A stretch of DNA of 64,000 nucleotides from Lachnospiraceae bacterium. Its GTDB lineage: Bacteria; Bacillota; Clostridia; Lachnospirales; Lachnospiraceae. Under the pieces are notes generated by a model. The model was not told the DNA's origin. It saw nothing but the letters and a program-made list of their open reading frames with translations, and did not search any database. Of the stretch, positions 45,794-55,368 are shown in pieces. Numbering within the stretch: position 1 is the stretch's first letter; each line of letters begins with the position of its first letter. Made by a program: the position numbers and the translations under genes. The stretch lies in the NCBI GenBank assembly GCA_017470935.1, contig JAFUXG010000007.1:1-64000 (forward strand), in the 5' to 3' direction.

Positions 45794-48354
45794 ATAACAC
45801 CCATTAATTGAAGCACTTTCTTCTCCAGCTCTTTGCCATAAGCAAACTCTTCATTACTTACCTCATGAAGCTGCTTGAACCGCTCCCCTGTCATATTATA
45901 TTTCCCGGCAATCCGACCTGCAATACGATCTATCTCTACCGGAGTAAAATAGCTGAATGCTAGCCGTAGCTGGGGAAGCATCCTGATAAATGTATCGTAA
46001 TCCGTATTGCCAACATATTCATCTAACATATTAAGAATACTGTCATCCACAAACAGAATATCTCTTGCCATATAGAAAACACCACGTATATGATCTGCAG
46101 CATGAAGCATACGGTCTCCTGAGCCGGAAAGATATCCCTCCATGGATATAGTTATCTCTCTTTTATCAATCTCAGCATAAGCATATAATATTCCTTGACA
46201 TGCTCCCAAAATACTTGGGTGAATATCATCTGCCTTTATCATCTTCTTTATAACATCAATATAATACAGCTTATCTTCTTCATATCTTTTATCAAGGAGA
46301 ACACCATATAGCTCCTTTAATGCATCAAGCATCTCTCCCACACCTTCCTCCTTCACACCGATCATGTGAATAAGCATGGATAAAAGCTTTGTAACAAGCA
46401 CCTCCCTTATGGGAGCAAGCTCCATGTCACTGGAATATAATTCCGAAAGATCCATCAGCATGGTAACATTTGAAAAAGCTTTTGCAAGAGCAAAGAAATT
46501 GCTGTCTTCCTGTATCACTGCAAGAAGTCTGTCTGCCACTCTTTTTGATTGAATTTCAAGTCCCATCTCAAACATACTGATCACAAGCTCAGAAACCTTT
46601 GAGGCATCTGCCTCCATAAAGAGCCTCTTTTCCACCAGACCACTGCATGCCTCCTTCAAGGTTCCACCATATACCGAGGCATCCACCAGCGCTGACATAA
46701 CATCAGGACTATACTTATACTCCCATATCTCCCGTATAAGATTCCTATCCTTCCTAAGTCTTAGGTTGGCACCCTTTTTCCTTGCCGCAAAGTTAGTATC
46801 CAGATATTCCATGCGATAGAAAAAGCTGCTTATCTCCCGATGCCTCTTTGTTGAAAAAATGGAGAGAGTAAGCTCCTTTTTTGTACTGGAATGAACATCC
46901 AGCCGGTATGCATGGCACATCTTTTCAAAATCATTGCACAAAGGTGGAAGTTTGGCACTTTCATTCAATCTTCCTATCTTCTTTCCCGTAAGCTCTTTTC
47001 GAAGAGTTCTCATGGGTCTGTCTGTTGCAAGATTATATTCTCCCTTAACGTAATTGGACAGCACACTGTCAATAAGCTCATAGACTCCGGGGCAGCATTT
47101 ATTACGAAGTCCTGCAAGATTGCTGCACATATTAAGGGCGCAGATCTCATCATAGGTCGAAGGATATGCCTCCTTCCTTCTAACCTTCTTTCCAACATCA
47201 ACAAGATACCTAAGAATCACCTGATCATATATATTGCAGGGGAATTCCTTACTGTCATACTCGCCTGTACCGGAAATAATCCCATAATCTTCCTCACCTA
47301 ATTCATCATCGGAACTGCTCTTAACTATTCCTTCCCAAATCCTCTGATAAAACATGGGGTGCGGCATACCGCTCGCATACCCGTTCAATCTGTCACAAGC
47401 CTCCATGGAATAAGACATGAGATACACTCCCTTATCCTTCTCATCAATGGTGTGGCGTTTAAGCTCTATATTATCATTCAAAAACACATCCGGTATCACC
47501 GGTTTTTTCTCATCAAAAAAGCTTCCCTGTCCGGTCCCGGCATCAAAAAACGTATCCCGGTTATCAGCCAACAGATCAAGTTCTCCATTGGTGATCCAGC
47601 TGTCGGGTTTCACAAGGCCTGCCACATGGAAACCTCCGATCACGATCAATATCCTTTTATGTTCAAATGACTTTTTGAGTATTATACTTCGCATGTGGGT
47701 TTCTCTTGCCAAACATCCATCTTCAAGAAGAGCCTGTCTGTCAGAGCTTGCCCTTGAAAGTACACAATAACACAGCATATTCTTCAAAAAGTCTTCTGTA
47801 TAGGCTTTAAGTCCTTGTATCTCAAAATAGTGTTCCCAAAACTCATCAAAGCTTCTAAGTCCGGCATTTTCCACAAGCTTTTTTATGTAACTATTCTCTG
47901 ACAGATAACGATCATCATTGTAGCTGCTTCTATCATCCTCTTTCCGAAGACCTTCCCCTTCCTTTTCCGCAAGCAGAATCTCTTCATAAGGCAAATCAAT
48001 AAAAGCACATTTTATCCCCCGCCTAGCCGCTTCCCGAAGTGCCACAAGCTCAGGAGAGTAATCCAGAAAAGGATAATAGCAGCGATAATCTCCCCGTTTT
48101 CCCTCTAAAAGCCCATTCTTATCACGGAAAGAATAATAGATGGCAAGGGGTGCCTCTGTATCCGGATCAGTTATATCTTCCAAAAGATCATTGGCATTGT
48201 CCGGCCCCTCTATAAGAATACAGTCCGGGGCATAACTTTCTATAACACGCATTAAATGATAAGCACAGACAGGACTGTGGTGTCTTATGGGGAAATAGAA
48301 TCTTTTTTTGTCATAAGAACAGGCTGCCTCCATCAAGCGGTCTATTTCTCTCAT
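45790..48354 (-). CDS. DUF5682-family protein (YehM-like)
   Basis: The 854-residue protein opens with the family signature FYFPIRHHSPVCAYHLMR, followed by CILIEGPDNANDLL, CAFIDLPYEE and ILIVIGGFHVAGL, resembling TraB/ChaN/EreA-like folds with conserved His/Glu. The rest is helical. Activity is not established. Start at 48354 gives an ATGA overlap with the MoxR stop; ATG 48390 with GAGGG upstream is an alternative. Confidence 0.82.
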   Translation of the reverse strand: MREIDRLMEAACSYDKKRFYFPIRHHSPVCAYHLMRVIESYAPDCILIEGPDNANDLLEDITDPDTEAPLAIYYSFRDKNGLLEGKRGDYRCYYPFLDYSPELVALREAARRGIKCAFIDLPYEEILLAEKEGEGLRKEDDRSSYNDDRYLSENSYIKKLVENAGLRSFDEFWEHYFEIQGLKAYTEDFLKNMLCYCVLSRASSDRQALLEDGCLARETHMRSIILKKSFEHKRILIVIGGFHVAGLVKPDSWITNGELDLLADNRDTFFDAGTGQGSFFDEKKPVIPDVFLNDNIELKRHTIDEKDKGVYLMSYSMEACDRLNGYASGMPHPMFYQRIWEGIVKSSSDDELGEEDYGIISGTGEYDSKEFPCNIYDQVILRYLVDVGKKVRRKEAYPSTYDEICALNMCSNLAGLRNKCCPGVYELIDSVLSNYVKGEYNLATDRPMRTLRKELTGKKIGRLNESAKLPPLCNDFEKMCHAYRLDVHSSTKKELTLSIFSTKRHREISSFFYRMEYLDTNFAARKKGANLRLRKDRNLIREIWEYKYSPDVMSALVDASVYGGTLKEACSGLVEKRLFMEADASKVSELVISMFEMGLEIQSKRVADRLLAVIQEDSNFFALAKAFSNVTMLMDLSELYSSDMELAPIREVLVTKLLSMLIHMIGVKEEGVGEMLDALKELYGVLLDKRYEEDKLYYIDVIKKMIKADDIHPSILGACQGILYAYAEIDKREITISMEGYLSGSGDRMLHAADHIRGVFYMARDILFVDDSILNMLDEYVGNTDYDTFIRMLPQLRLAFSYFTPVEIDRIAGRIAGKYNMTGERFKQLHEVSNEEFAYGKELEKKVLQLMGVI

Positions 48355-49466
48355 CCCAGATATTTCTTTGCCTCGTAGTAAGCCTTCCATACGTCGCCCT
48401 CTTTTTGACTCTTGTCCTTAATCACCGTCTGAAAATAACTGCGTATCTTCGGCAGGTCATCCTTGTTTTCCTTCACCACTGCACCAACCAGATTCTGTAC
48501 CATGTCATCCATGCTTATCTTGGAATCACCATAATAATAGGCAGACATCATCGTCTGGTAAAACACGGAAACCGCTTCCGCTGTACTCATCACCGCAGAG
48601 GGCTTGTCAATCTGATGGCCCATTGAGGATACCCCCTCACGCAGTTCATGATATGTGGATGCTAAAACCTCTGCAGCTGTCTCGTCCGCCTCCATTTCTA
48701 TGCCATTCTCCATAGCAAGCTTACTTACCTCCTGGAGAATAATCTGTTTCTCCATTCTGACTTCACGCACCGGCTCCACAGTCTCGAAATTAAAACGTCT
48801 TTTTAATGCACTGCTCATCTCATTAACGCCCTTATCACGTGTATTCGCCGTTCCAATTACATTAAATCCCTGTCTGGCAAACAAAAGTCCTTCGGCGCCA
48901 AGCTCAGGTACATTCAATACTTTATCACTTAACACACTGATCAGACTATCCTGTATCTGGGCGGGAGTCCTTGTAATCTCTTCAAATCTGGTGATGATTC
49001 CCTGCTCCATGCCCACAAACAAGGGTGACGGAACTAGTGCCTCCCTTATCGGTCCACGGTCAAGCAGCATCGCATAATTCCACGAATATTTGATCATATC
49101 CTCCGTTGTACCCGCTGTTCCCTGAATGGTATTCATGCTGTTTCCTGAGATAGCTGCCGAAAGCAATTCCGAAAGCATTGTCTTTGCAGTACCCGGTTCG
49201 CCCACCAGCATAAGTCCCCTGTTACCTGCAAGGGTAACAATACATCTTTCGATAAGTGCATCATTACCAAAATATTTCTTATGTATCTCAACCTGCTTAC
49301 CATTATGGCTGATAGGTTCTCTGCTTCCCAGAATAAATGTTCGCACCGCCTTAGGTGACAGTTTCCAGCCCGCCGGTCTTCTTCCACTGTCATTAGCTGC
49401 CAACGCTTCCAATTCATCCTTATATGCCTCCTCCATTGGCAGACGCATCATCTTTGTCTCACTCAT
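48351..49466 (-). CDS. MoxR-family AAA+ ATPase (YehL-like)
   Basis: The first gene of the operon encodes 371 residues with Walker A GEPGTAKTMLSELL, a degenerate Walker B segment (GIITRFEEITRTPAQIQDSL), sensor 1 (IGTANTRDKGVNEM) and the arginine-finger region (SSALKRRFNFETV). MoxR ATPases act with VWA partners as chaperones or chelatases. GGAGGGG precedes the ATG and a promoter lies upstream. Confidence 0.9.
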   Translation of the reverse strand: MSETKMMRLPMEEAYKDELEALAANDSGRRPAGWKLSPKAVRTFILGSREPISHNGKQVEIHKKYFGNDALIERCIVTLAGNRGLMLVGEPGTAKTMLSELLSAAISGNSMNTIQGTAGTTEDMIKYSWNYAMLLDRGPIREALVPSPLFVGMEQGIITRFEEITRTPAQIQDSLISVLSDKVLNVPELGAEGLLFARQGFNVIGTANTRDKGVNEMSSALKRRFNFETVEPVREVRMEKQIILQEVSKLAMENGIEMEADETAAEVLASTYHELREGVSSMGHQIDKPSAVMSTAEAVSVFYQTMMSAYYYGDSKISMDDMVQNLVGAVVKENKDDLPKIRSYFQTVIKDKSQKEGDVWKAYYEAKKYLG

Positions 49467-49502
49467 CTGTTCCCCTCCGTAGCTTTCCTATGAACATACT
49501 TG

Positions 49503-49530
49503 TATATACCTTATCCTTTAGTTGTTTCAA
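49503..49530 (-). promoter_or_regulatory. Likely promoter of the yeh-like operon
   Basis: TTGAAA (49525-49530), 16-nt spacer, TATATA (49503-49508) on the minus strand, about 35 bp upstream of the MoxR start. Confidence 0.5.
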
Positions 49531-49574
49531 TTAAACAAAGTGTATCACACCATCATAAGATTTTCTACCAAAAA

Positions 49575-49598
49575 CTGCCACGATATTATTCGCGGCAG
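49575..49598 (-). terminator. Terminator of the small membrane-protein pair
   Basis: Nine-base-pair stem on the minus strand (CTGCCGCGA/TCGTGGCAG with one G-U) followed by T5, 26 bp after the stop at 49625. Confidence 0.85.
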
Positions 49599-49624
49599 CC
49601 ACATATCATTATACTCTCATTAAA

Positions 49625-49933
49625 TTATCTTGTTAGCATTTTCTTAACAATCCCCTTAGGATCCTTAATTATAAGATAGGCAAGCCAGATTATCATCCCC
49701 AGTGCCACTACCGAAAGACCAAGAAATCCATCATTGATCATATCAGAGACCTCAGGTGTGAAGAACTCTGCCCCCATCTCCTTATATTCGAATATTGCAT
49801 CGCACATCCACATAAGGCTTGCTCCCCAGTACATCAAGCACAGAAAACCAAGTCTCATGGAATCATCCGGTGCCTTCTTATACCATAATACAGTTGTGAC
49901 ACATGCAGCAAATACTGTTATTAATAAAGTCAT
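49625..49933 (-). CDS. Small membrane protein, unknown
   Basis: A 102-residue protein with three hydrophobic segments (about 1-16, 27-43, 68-90) and a basic end. No family recognised. GGAGAG precedes the ATG. Together with the upstream gene it appears to form a two-gene unit. Confidence 0.7.
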   Translation of the reverse strand: MTLLITVFAACVTTVLWYKKAPDDSMRLGFLCLMYWGASLMWMCDAIFEYKEMGAEFFTPEVSDMINDGFLGLSVVALGMIIWLAYLIIKDPKGIVKKMLTR

Positions 49934-50035
49934 ACTCTTATCTCTCCATTACACTTATTCCGTTACTCTTATTCAAATACATCCTTATATGTCATGTACA
50001 TCACAAATAAACCATTCAAACAAAACAACATATGA

Positions 50036-50467
50036 TTACTCAGAATCCCCGGTCTTTATCTCCTGCAGCTGTGCAGTATCTTCCAGTTCCTGTTTCTTCA
50101 TGATCACATCAGAGGCAAGCACCATAACTCCCCATGCTGCTGTAACAAGCACTGCCATCGACACTCCCACCGTTGACATCTCATGAAGCATGGCCATCGC
50201 TTCATCATGGTTCTCCATAGCCGTTAGGAATGGAAACCATGCCACTACCTCGCCATGCCATACGTGCTCAAATGCAAGAAGTGCTGAGCCGCCCCAAAGC
50301 ATATTATTAAGCCAAGATAATTTCTTAGAAAATGGAAGCTTAGCTGAAACTGCCTCATGAACCTCCTCAGATGTGGGATCCATCTCTGCCTTCTCTTTAG
50401 ACTTGAATGCCTTAGTTAAAACTGTTGTTACAATTGCCTCCCCTGCCGGTACCAAAAAACATGCCAT
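50036..50467 (-). CDS. Membrane protein, unknown
   Basis: A 143-residue protein with two or three hydrophobic segments (start, about 55-70 and 100-120), a charged middle (FKSKEKAEMDPTSEEVHEA) and a conserved-looking WLNNMLWGGSALLAFEHVWHGE. AGGAGG precedes the ATG. No function assigned; co-directional with the 102-residue membrane protein. Confidence 0.72.
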   Translation of the reverse strand: MACFLVPAGEAIVTTVLTKAFKSKEKAEMDPTSEEVHEAVSAKLPFSKKLSWLNNMLWGGSALLAFEHVWHGEVVAWFPFLTAMENHDEAMAMLHEMSTVGVSMAVLVTAAWGVMVLASDVIMKKQELEDTAQLQEIKTGDSE

Positions 50468-50626
50468 AATTAAATCCTCCTGTTAATTTTTCCAAATTAA
50501 ACAACCAAACAAAATACAATATTCAATATAAAATGCTAATAATTTAATAAAATATAAATTACCAATATATTTTATCATTAAAATAGGAATTCCACAACAT
50601 AAAATTGCTGATGCATCAAGAATGCT

Positions 50627-51055
50627 TCAAACTATTTTCATGTCAAATATCACTTCCTCCACAACCTTCACGCATTCCTCAATATTTTTCTTAATATCAT
50701 CACCCCAAAAACGCACCACCGTCCATCCCTCAAACAGCAGCCGCTTATTAATTTCATCATCCCGCTGCATGTTGCGTGAAATCTTATTGATCCAATAATC
50801 ACTGTTCTGTGCTTTTTCCAGTCTGGGTTTTAATACTTCCCAGTCTTTCCCATGAAAAAACTCACCATCACAAAATATGGCAATCTTATATTTTGTCAGT
50901 ACTATATCAGGTTTCCCCGGCAGCTTATCATAATTTTTACGGTAACGGTATCCTTTTTTCCACAGAGCTTTTCTCAGCAGTATTTCAATACTGGTATCCT
51001 TTGATTTTATACGCTGCATGTTCTTATGTCTCTGCTCTTTCGTAAGTTTATCCAT
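50627..51055 (-). CDS. vsr: Vsr-type very-short-patch repair endonuclease
   Basis: Vsr nicks T:G mismatches made by deamination of 5-methylcytosine. The 142-residue protein has MQRIKSKDTSIEILLRKALW, the active-site PGKPDIVLTKYKIAIFCDGEFFHG (catalytic Asp and His), and WINKISRNMQRDDEINKRL. It is full length. Vsr genes normally accompany cytosine-5 methyltransferases; one lies 11 kb away in this window. GAGGGTGA precedes the ATG. Confidence 0.93.
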   Translation of the reverse strand: MDKLTKEQRHKNMQRIKSKDTSIEILLRKALWKKGYRYRKNYDKLPGKPDIVLTKYKIAIFCDGEFFHGKDWEVLKPRLEKAQNSDYWINKISRNMQRDDEINKRLLFEGWTVVRFWGDDIKKNIEECVKVVEEVIFDMKIV

Positions 51056-51116
51056 CAGATCACCCTCAGATCAAATCATACAATCTCTCTGTATTCTATC
51101 TCTGTTTTGTGCTTTC

Positions 51117-52655
51117 CTATCCTTTCAAAAATTCTAACAGAAATTCATACACTCTCTTTGCTGACGATATGGACAGCCTTTCATTGTAAGTGTGGATATC
51201 CATGATGTCCGGCCCCATGGACACGCAGTCAAGATCCGGGATTTTTGCAGCCAGCAGTCCGCATTCAAGACCTGCATGTATACCCTCCACAACTGGAGCC
51301 TTTCCATACATTTTCTCATAAAGACTGATCATTCTTTCACGAACCTCAGAGTCCTCCTTGTACTCCCACGCAGGATAGCTGCCTCTGCATTCCAGTTCTC
51401 CACCAAGTATTGCCGCCAAAGACTTAAGCTGATCTGTCACATGTTCCTTTCTTGTTGTGACACTGCTCCTTACTGCATGCTGTACAAATAAATGGTCTTC
51501 TTTCAGTTCAAGAATACCGAGATTAAGAGAGGTTTCCACAAGACCCGGAACTGACATGCTCATGCCTATAATTCCGTCAGGAACATTCATAAGATATGTG
51601 ATAACCCTTATCTTGCTTTCCTCAGCCAGGATCTTAATGCCATCTCCAGAATCACTTTGTTCATTTTCTGAACACGAAAAGCTATTGTAATTCATCCTCT
51701 TGCCAGCCAATACTTCCTGCTCGTCAACTGCTTTAATTGATACATCAATATTCCCATCGGATCTGTTATACTCATTTTTCAAAACAGAATTAAGCTTATT
51801 AATAACAGCTTCTGCCTTCTTAGCACACTCATCAGCCCCTGGCTTTTCACCCACAAATCCAATCACCGCTTCTGCCTGAATGGGAATGGCATTGTCCTTC
51901 TTGCCTCCGCATACATCTGACAGGCAGAAATTAACCTCGGTTAATAATTCATACAGCACTCTTCCCAATATCTTGTTGGCATTGGCTCTTCCCTTATCAA
52001 TCTCCGTTCCTGAATGTCCGCCGGCAAGGCCGTTTACTGATATTTTATGCCATGATACAGAAGCCGCTCTGGTTCTTTCAACCGGTATCCTCACATGCGC
52101 AGACACTCCTCCTGCACAGCTTGTGGTAAACACGCCCTCATCCTCAGAGTCAATATTGATCATTTTATGCCCCTTCAGCATGGAAAGATCTATACCATTC
52201 GCTCCTTCCATCCCCACCTCTTCTGAAACCGTTATTATGAATTCAAGGGGCGGATGGGATATGCTTTCATCATCGGCAATCGCCAGCATATAGGCAACTG
52301 CGATTCCGTCGTCTCCTCCAAGGGTTGTATCCTTAGCATGAATATGATCACCCTCAACATACAGTTCAAGCCCTTCCTTCTCCATGTCCTTATCTGCACC
52401 TGGCCGCACCTCGCACACCATATCCATGTGTCCCTGCAGGATGACCGGCTCCTCATCTTCCCTTCCTTCACTTGCCGGAACCTGCATCACCACATTATAA
52501 AGCTTGTCCTGATAATAAATGATTCCATGCTCCTTGGCATATTCCACAAGATAATCACTTATGGCTTTCTCATGATATGAACCTCTCGGTATCCTGCTTA
52601 TCTCCTCAAAATAGTGAAATACTCTTTCCGGCTGTAATCCTTCCAATGCTCTCAT
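51117..52655 (-). CDS. pepD: Aminoacyl-histidine dipeptidase (PepD, M20 family)
   Basis: The 512-residue zinc dipeptidase carries the M20 motifs: metal-binding ILQGHMDMV, bridging Asp in TLGGDDGIAVAY, and catalytic Glu in VSEEVGMEG. It also has the PepD-specific INIDSEDEGVFTTSCAGG and GLECGLLAAKIPDLDCVSMGP. It hydrolyses Xaa-His dipeptides in the cytoplasm. GGAGGTG precedes the start. Monocistronic. Confidence 0.93.
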   Translation of the reverse strand: MRALEGLQPERVFHYFEEISRIPRGSYHEKAISDYLVEYAKEHGIIYYQDKLYNVVMQVPASEGREDEEPVILQGHMDMVCEVRPGADKDMEKEGLELYVEGDHIHAKDTTLGGDDGIAVAYMLAIADDESISHPPLEFIITVSEEVGMEGANGIDLSMLKGHKMINIDSEDEGVFTTSCAGGVSAHVRIPVERTRAASVSWHKISVNGLAGGHSGTEIDKGRANANKILGRVLYELLTEVNFCLSDVCGGKKDNAIPIQAEAVIGFVGEKPGADECAKKAEAVINKLNSVLKNEYNRSDGNIDVSIKAVDEQEVLAGKRMNYNSFSCSENEQSDSGDGIKILAEESKIRVITYLMNVPDGIIGMSMSVPGLVETSLNLGILELKEDHLFVQHAVRSSVTTRKEHVTDQLKSLAAILGGELECRGSYPAWEYKEDSEVRERMISLYEKMYGKAPVVEGIHAGLECGLLAAKIPDLDCVSMGPDIMDIHTYNERLSISSAKRVYEFLLEFLKG

Positions 52656-52758
52656 TGCTATAACACACCTCCATGTATAATTAACATCCTCGCTATGACT
52701 CTTTTATCCAAATCATGATTTACTAAATCATGATTTGAACACCATTATATTAGATTTT

Positions 52759-53444
52759 TCAATATATTTCAAAACCTGTTTTAATCTCCCTCTTTCCTTC
52801 CTCCGTGACCTGGTAATACTTATCCTCATCCGTATCTATCATAAGCAGAGGAATCCTTCCACTTGCAGACACCGTACCATCAATATAATAATGGCTTAAT
52901 CCGTCATAGAATATGTCATGAAATCCTCTGTCTCCGGCTATCCTTGCGGTCGACACATGCCCCGCTATAATAGTCTTACAAAATGAACCCTTAACCGCCG
53001 GATACTTCCATAAGAACATCTCATCAGAGGTGCCGGTCTTCCAATATTCCCCGGCCTCCTCATCCACTCCCGCATGAACAAATATCTGCTTATCCGTTTC
53101 ATAATATAACTGAAATCCCCCCATCCATGAGACTAGCTCCTTATTCTTCGAAAGTATAAGCCTTGCCGCCTCTTTATTAAGCGTCAGGCTTGAAGCAGTT
53201 CTGGATATCTGCGTAAAAAAATCATATTCCCATTGTCCAACCAGCGTTTTGAAAACCATCAGATCGCAATCAGAATCTGATATAAGCCATTGGTGGTCAA
53301 AGAAATAATCGTCAGGCACTCTCCTTCTCTCCAAAGCCCTGCACTCATTTATCCAATCAAGAAACATAGCCTCATGGTTGCCCTTTAACACTATTATCTT
53401 GTCCCTTCCGTACTTCTGCTCCAGATCATAGATGCAAATTTCTC
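52759..53444 (-). pseudogene. Metallophosphatase lacking its N-terminus
   Basis: From GTG 53391 the frame encodes KGNHEAMF, VHAGVDEEAG and AGHVSTAR, the second half of a PPP-like metallophosphatase. In-frame sequence upstream (YDLEQKYGRDKIIVLKGNHE) extends the homology to a stop at about 53445. The DxH and GDxxDRG metal motifs that should come first are missing, so the enzyme cannot be active. Presumably the 5' part was deleted next to the kinase gene. Confidence 0.72.
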
Positions 53445-53482
53445 CCTTTTAATATTTTGGCACTATAAGTTTTATTCCACTA

Positions 53483-54385
53483 TTATTCATTATCATCAAG
53501 CAAGCTTTCAGGTTCATTTTTAATTCTTTCCCATGTTTCTCTTTCCTTCTCAGTAAGCTCGCCTGTCATCACAAGCGGAATACTCTGCTGATTCACTTTC
53601 CACCACAGAGTCTGCTGCATGTTACAATCTCCGCAAGTTCTTGGGCTAAGCAAACCAAATACACCTATATTAGGCGGATAATCCCAGCCTGCATTATGAG
53701 CATCCTCCGCAGTAAGAAATTCCTTCCTGCCGCACACCTCACAATAATGCCAGAAAGGTCTTGTGTTCATGCTATCCAAAAGCTCCTGCCTTTTTCTTCT
53801 TTCCTCTTCTTCTTTAGTTATCCTCACAGCTTCCTCTGCCAATTCTTTCCTTGCCTGATCCACAATTTCAGGCTTTTCTTCATCCATACGCAGGATTATG
53901 TCTTCATCCACCACCTCATAAATGGCATCAAATCCCTCTGCCGGATTCGGAAATTCTATATCCCTTTGTGCCTGTGCCTTAAAGCTTTTCAAATCATCAT
54001 CAAGCTCTCGTTTCTTGATATTATCCGCCCACCTGTCATCACCCGGGCACATGACGAAAATCTCTATTTCCACATCCACCGCCTTGCGTATCTCATCTAT
54101 ATAAGCAATCCGGCGTTTTGCCTTAAAGAAGGTCTGCTCAGCCACAACATCATTCCCTTTTTTAAGTTCAGCTATAATGTCGTGAAGATGCATTTCATTT
54201 GCTCTCTTAAGACAACGGAACTGCATATCAAAGGTGATCCAATCATCGCATCCCGCCTCATCATATGCCCTTTGCTGATAATCATAAACATTAAGTACGA
54301 CCGCCCTCTTATCAGCAAAATGATGCTCTATAAAGTATGTTTTCCCGGTGGCTGTAGCCCCAATAACAAATGATAATTTCTGCAT
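53483..54385 (-). CDS. P-loop kinase-like protein with C-terminal zinc ribbon
   Basis: The 300-residue protein has Walker A GATATGKTYF at residues 9-18 and a layout like AAA_33/polynucleotide-kinase or zeta-toxin-type P-loop kinases (VVAEQTFFKAKRRIAYI as a lid/acceptor region). A long acidic coiled segment and a CxxC...CxxC zinc ribbon (CEVCG, CGDC) follow. It sits 18 bp after a metallophosphatase gene. A split polynucleotide kinase-phosphatase arrangement is an attractive but unproven reading. GGAGGG precedes the ATG. Confidence 0.7.
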   Translation of the reverse strand: MQKLSFVIGATATGKTYFIEHHFADKRAVVLNVYDYQQRAYDEAGCDDWITFDMQFRCLKRANEMHLHDIIAELKKGNDVVAEQTFFKAKRRIAYIDEIRKAVDVEIEIFVMCPGDDRWADNIKKRELDDDLKSFKAQAQRDIEFPNPAEGFDAIYEVVDEDIILRMDEEKPEIVDQARKELAEEAVRITKEEEERRKRQELLDSMNTRPFWHYCEVCGRKEFLTAEDAHNAGWDYPPNIGVFGLLSPRTCGDCNMQQTLWWKVNQQSIPLVMTGELTEKERETWERIKNEPESLLDDNE

Positions 54386-54403
54386 AATAAATCCCTCCTC
54401 ACA

Positions 54404-55147
54404 TCAACAACTCGTTCCCGTGTAAAACTCTTCCATCGTATCTAAACATATGGCAGCAAGTCTTCCACCCGGATAATGTGCCCCACAATCTATGGCAATA
54501 TGATTGCTGTTTTTGTAAATGAAACCCGGCTTAGGATTCTCCTTAATTGTTTGCGTAGGTGTGTGACCGGTTATTACATATACATCCTTGAAATATTGCA
54601 CATTATAATCAGCCCTCTCCCACACAAGCTCATGTAGAGAATAATCTTCCATAGCTTTATCCGGAGAGAAATTTCCCAATCCGGCATGTACCAGAAGAAA
54701 CTTTCGCGTTATGTCGGTTCGAGCAAGCTCGACCGCCGCAACGCTTAGTTTTTCATATATCAAAAAATCCTTTATATATTCAATCACTTCAATTCGTGAT
54801 TCCTTATCTAACTCTTTAAATTCTTTGATAGTTGTACTGCTTCCATTATATTGCCATGTAACCAGATTTTCCAGCATCTCTTTGTCTAACTTTTCTAAAG
54901 AAATGTCTGTTATTTCATTTGAAAGAAATTCAAGACATTCAAGGGCCATAATTTCATGATTACCTACAATACATATAACATTGGGCATTTCCATCAGCTT
55001 TTTCATAACCTTGATCGGATGCGGTCCTCTGTCCAAAATGTCACCCAAAACATATAATGTGTCCGTTTCCTTAAGCTTGATAATATTAAGCAGCTCCAGA
55101 AACTTATCATATTCCCCGTGAATGTCTGAAACAACATACGTAGCCAT
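54404..55147 (-). CDS. PPP-family metallophosphatase (serine/threonine or bis(5'-nucleosyl) phosphatase type)
   Basis: All family metal motifs are present in 247 residues: YVVSDIHGE, VLGDILDRG, IVGNHE, LVHAGLG and VITGHTPT. It would hydrolyse phosphoesters using two metals; its substrate is undetermined. The start at 55147 has GGGAGGAG, and the upstream extension to 55246 is not credible. It forms an operon with the P-loop kinase. Confidence 0.88.
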   Translation of the reverse strand: MATYVVSDIHGEYDKFLELLNIIKLKETDTLYVLGDILDRGPHPIKVMKKLMEMPNVICIVGNHEIMALECLEFLSNEITDISLEKLDKEMLENLVTWQYNGSSTTIKEFKELDKESRIEVIEYIKDFLIYEKLSVAAVELARTDITRKFLLVHAGLGNFSPDKAMEDYSLHELVWERADYNVQYFKDVYVITGHTPTQTIKENPKPGFIYKNSNHIAIDCGAHYPGGRLAAICLDTMEEFYTGTSC

Positions 55148-55368
55148 CCATATACTCCTCCCATTCCCAAATCTCTTGCACCACATCTGCCGGGCTAATT
55201 CACCAGGACTTGAAACACCGTAATCATCCTTTTTCCTGCATTTCATTGTATAATAAGCGCCTTAAGATTACAATTGAAGACAGCAGCTATTTAATTACAA
55301 CAATTTTAATACTGTCATCTATATTAGTATATACTCCCTCTTTTGATTCTTTTCCAATACCTCTATTC

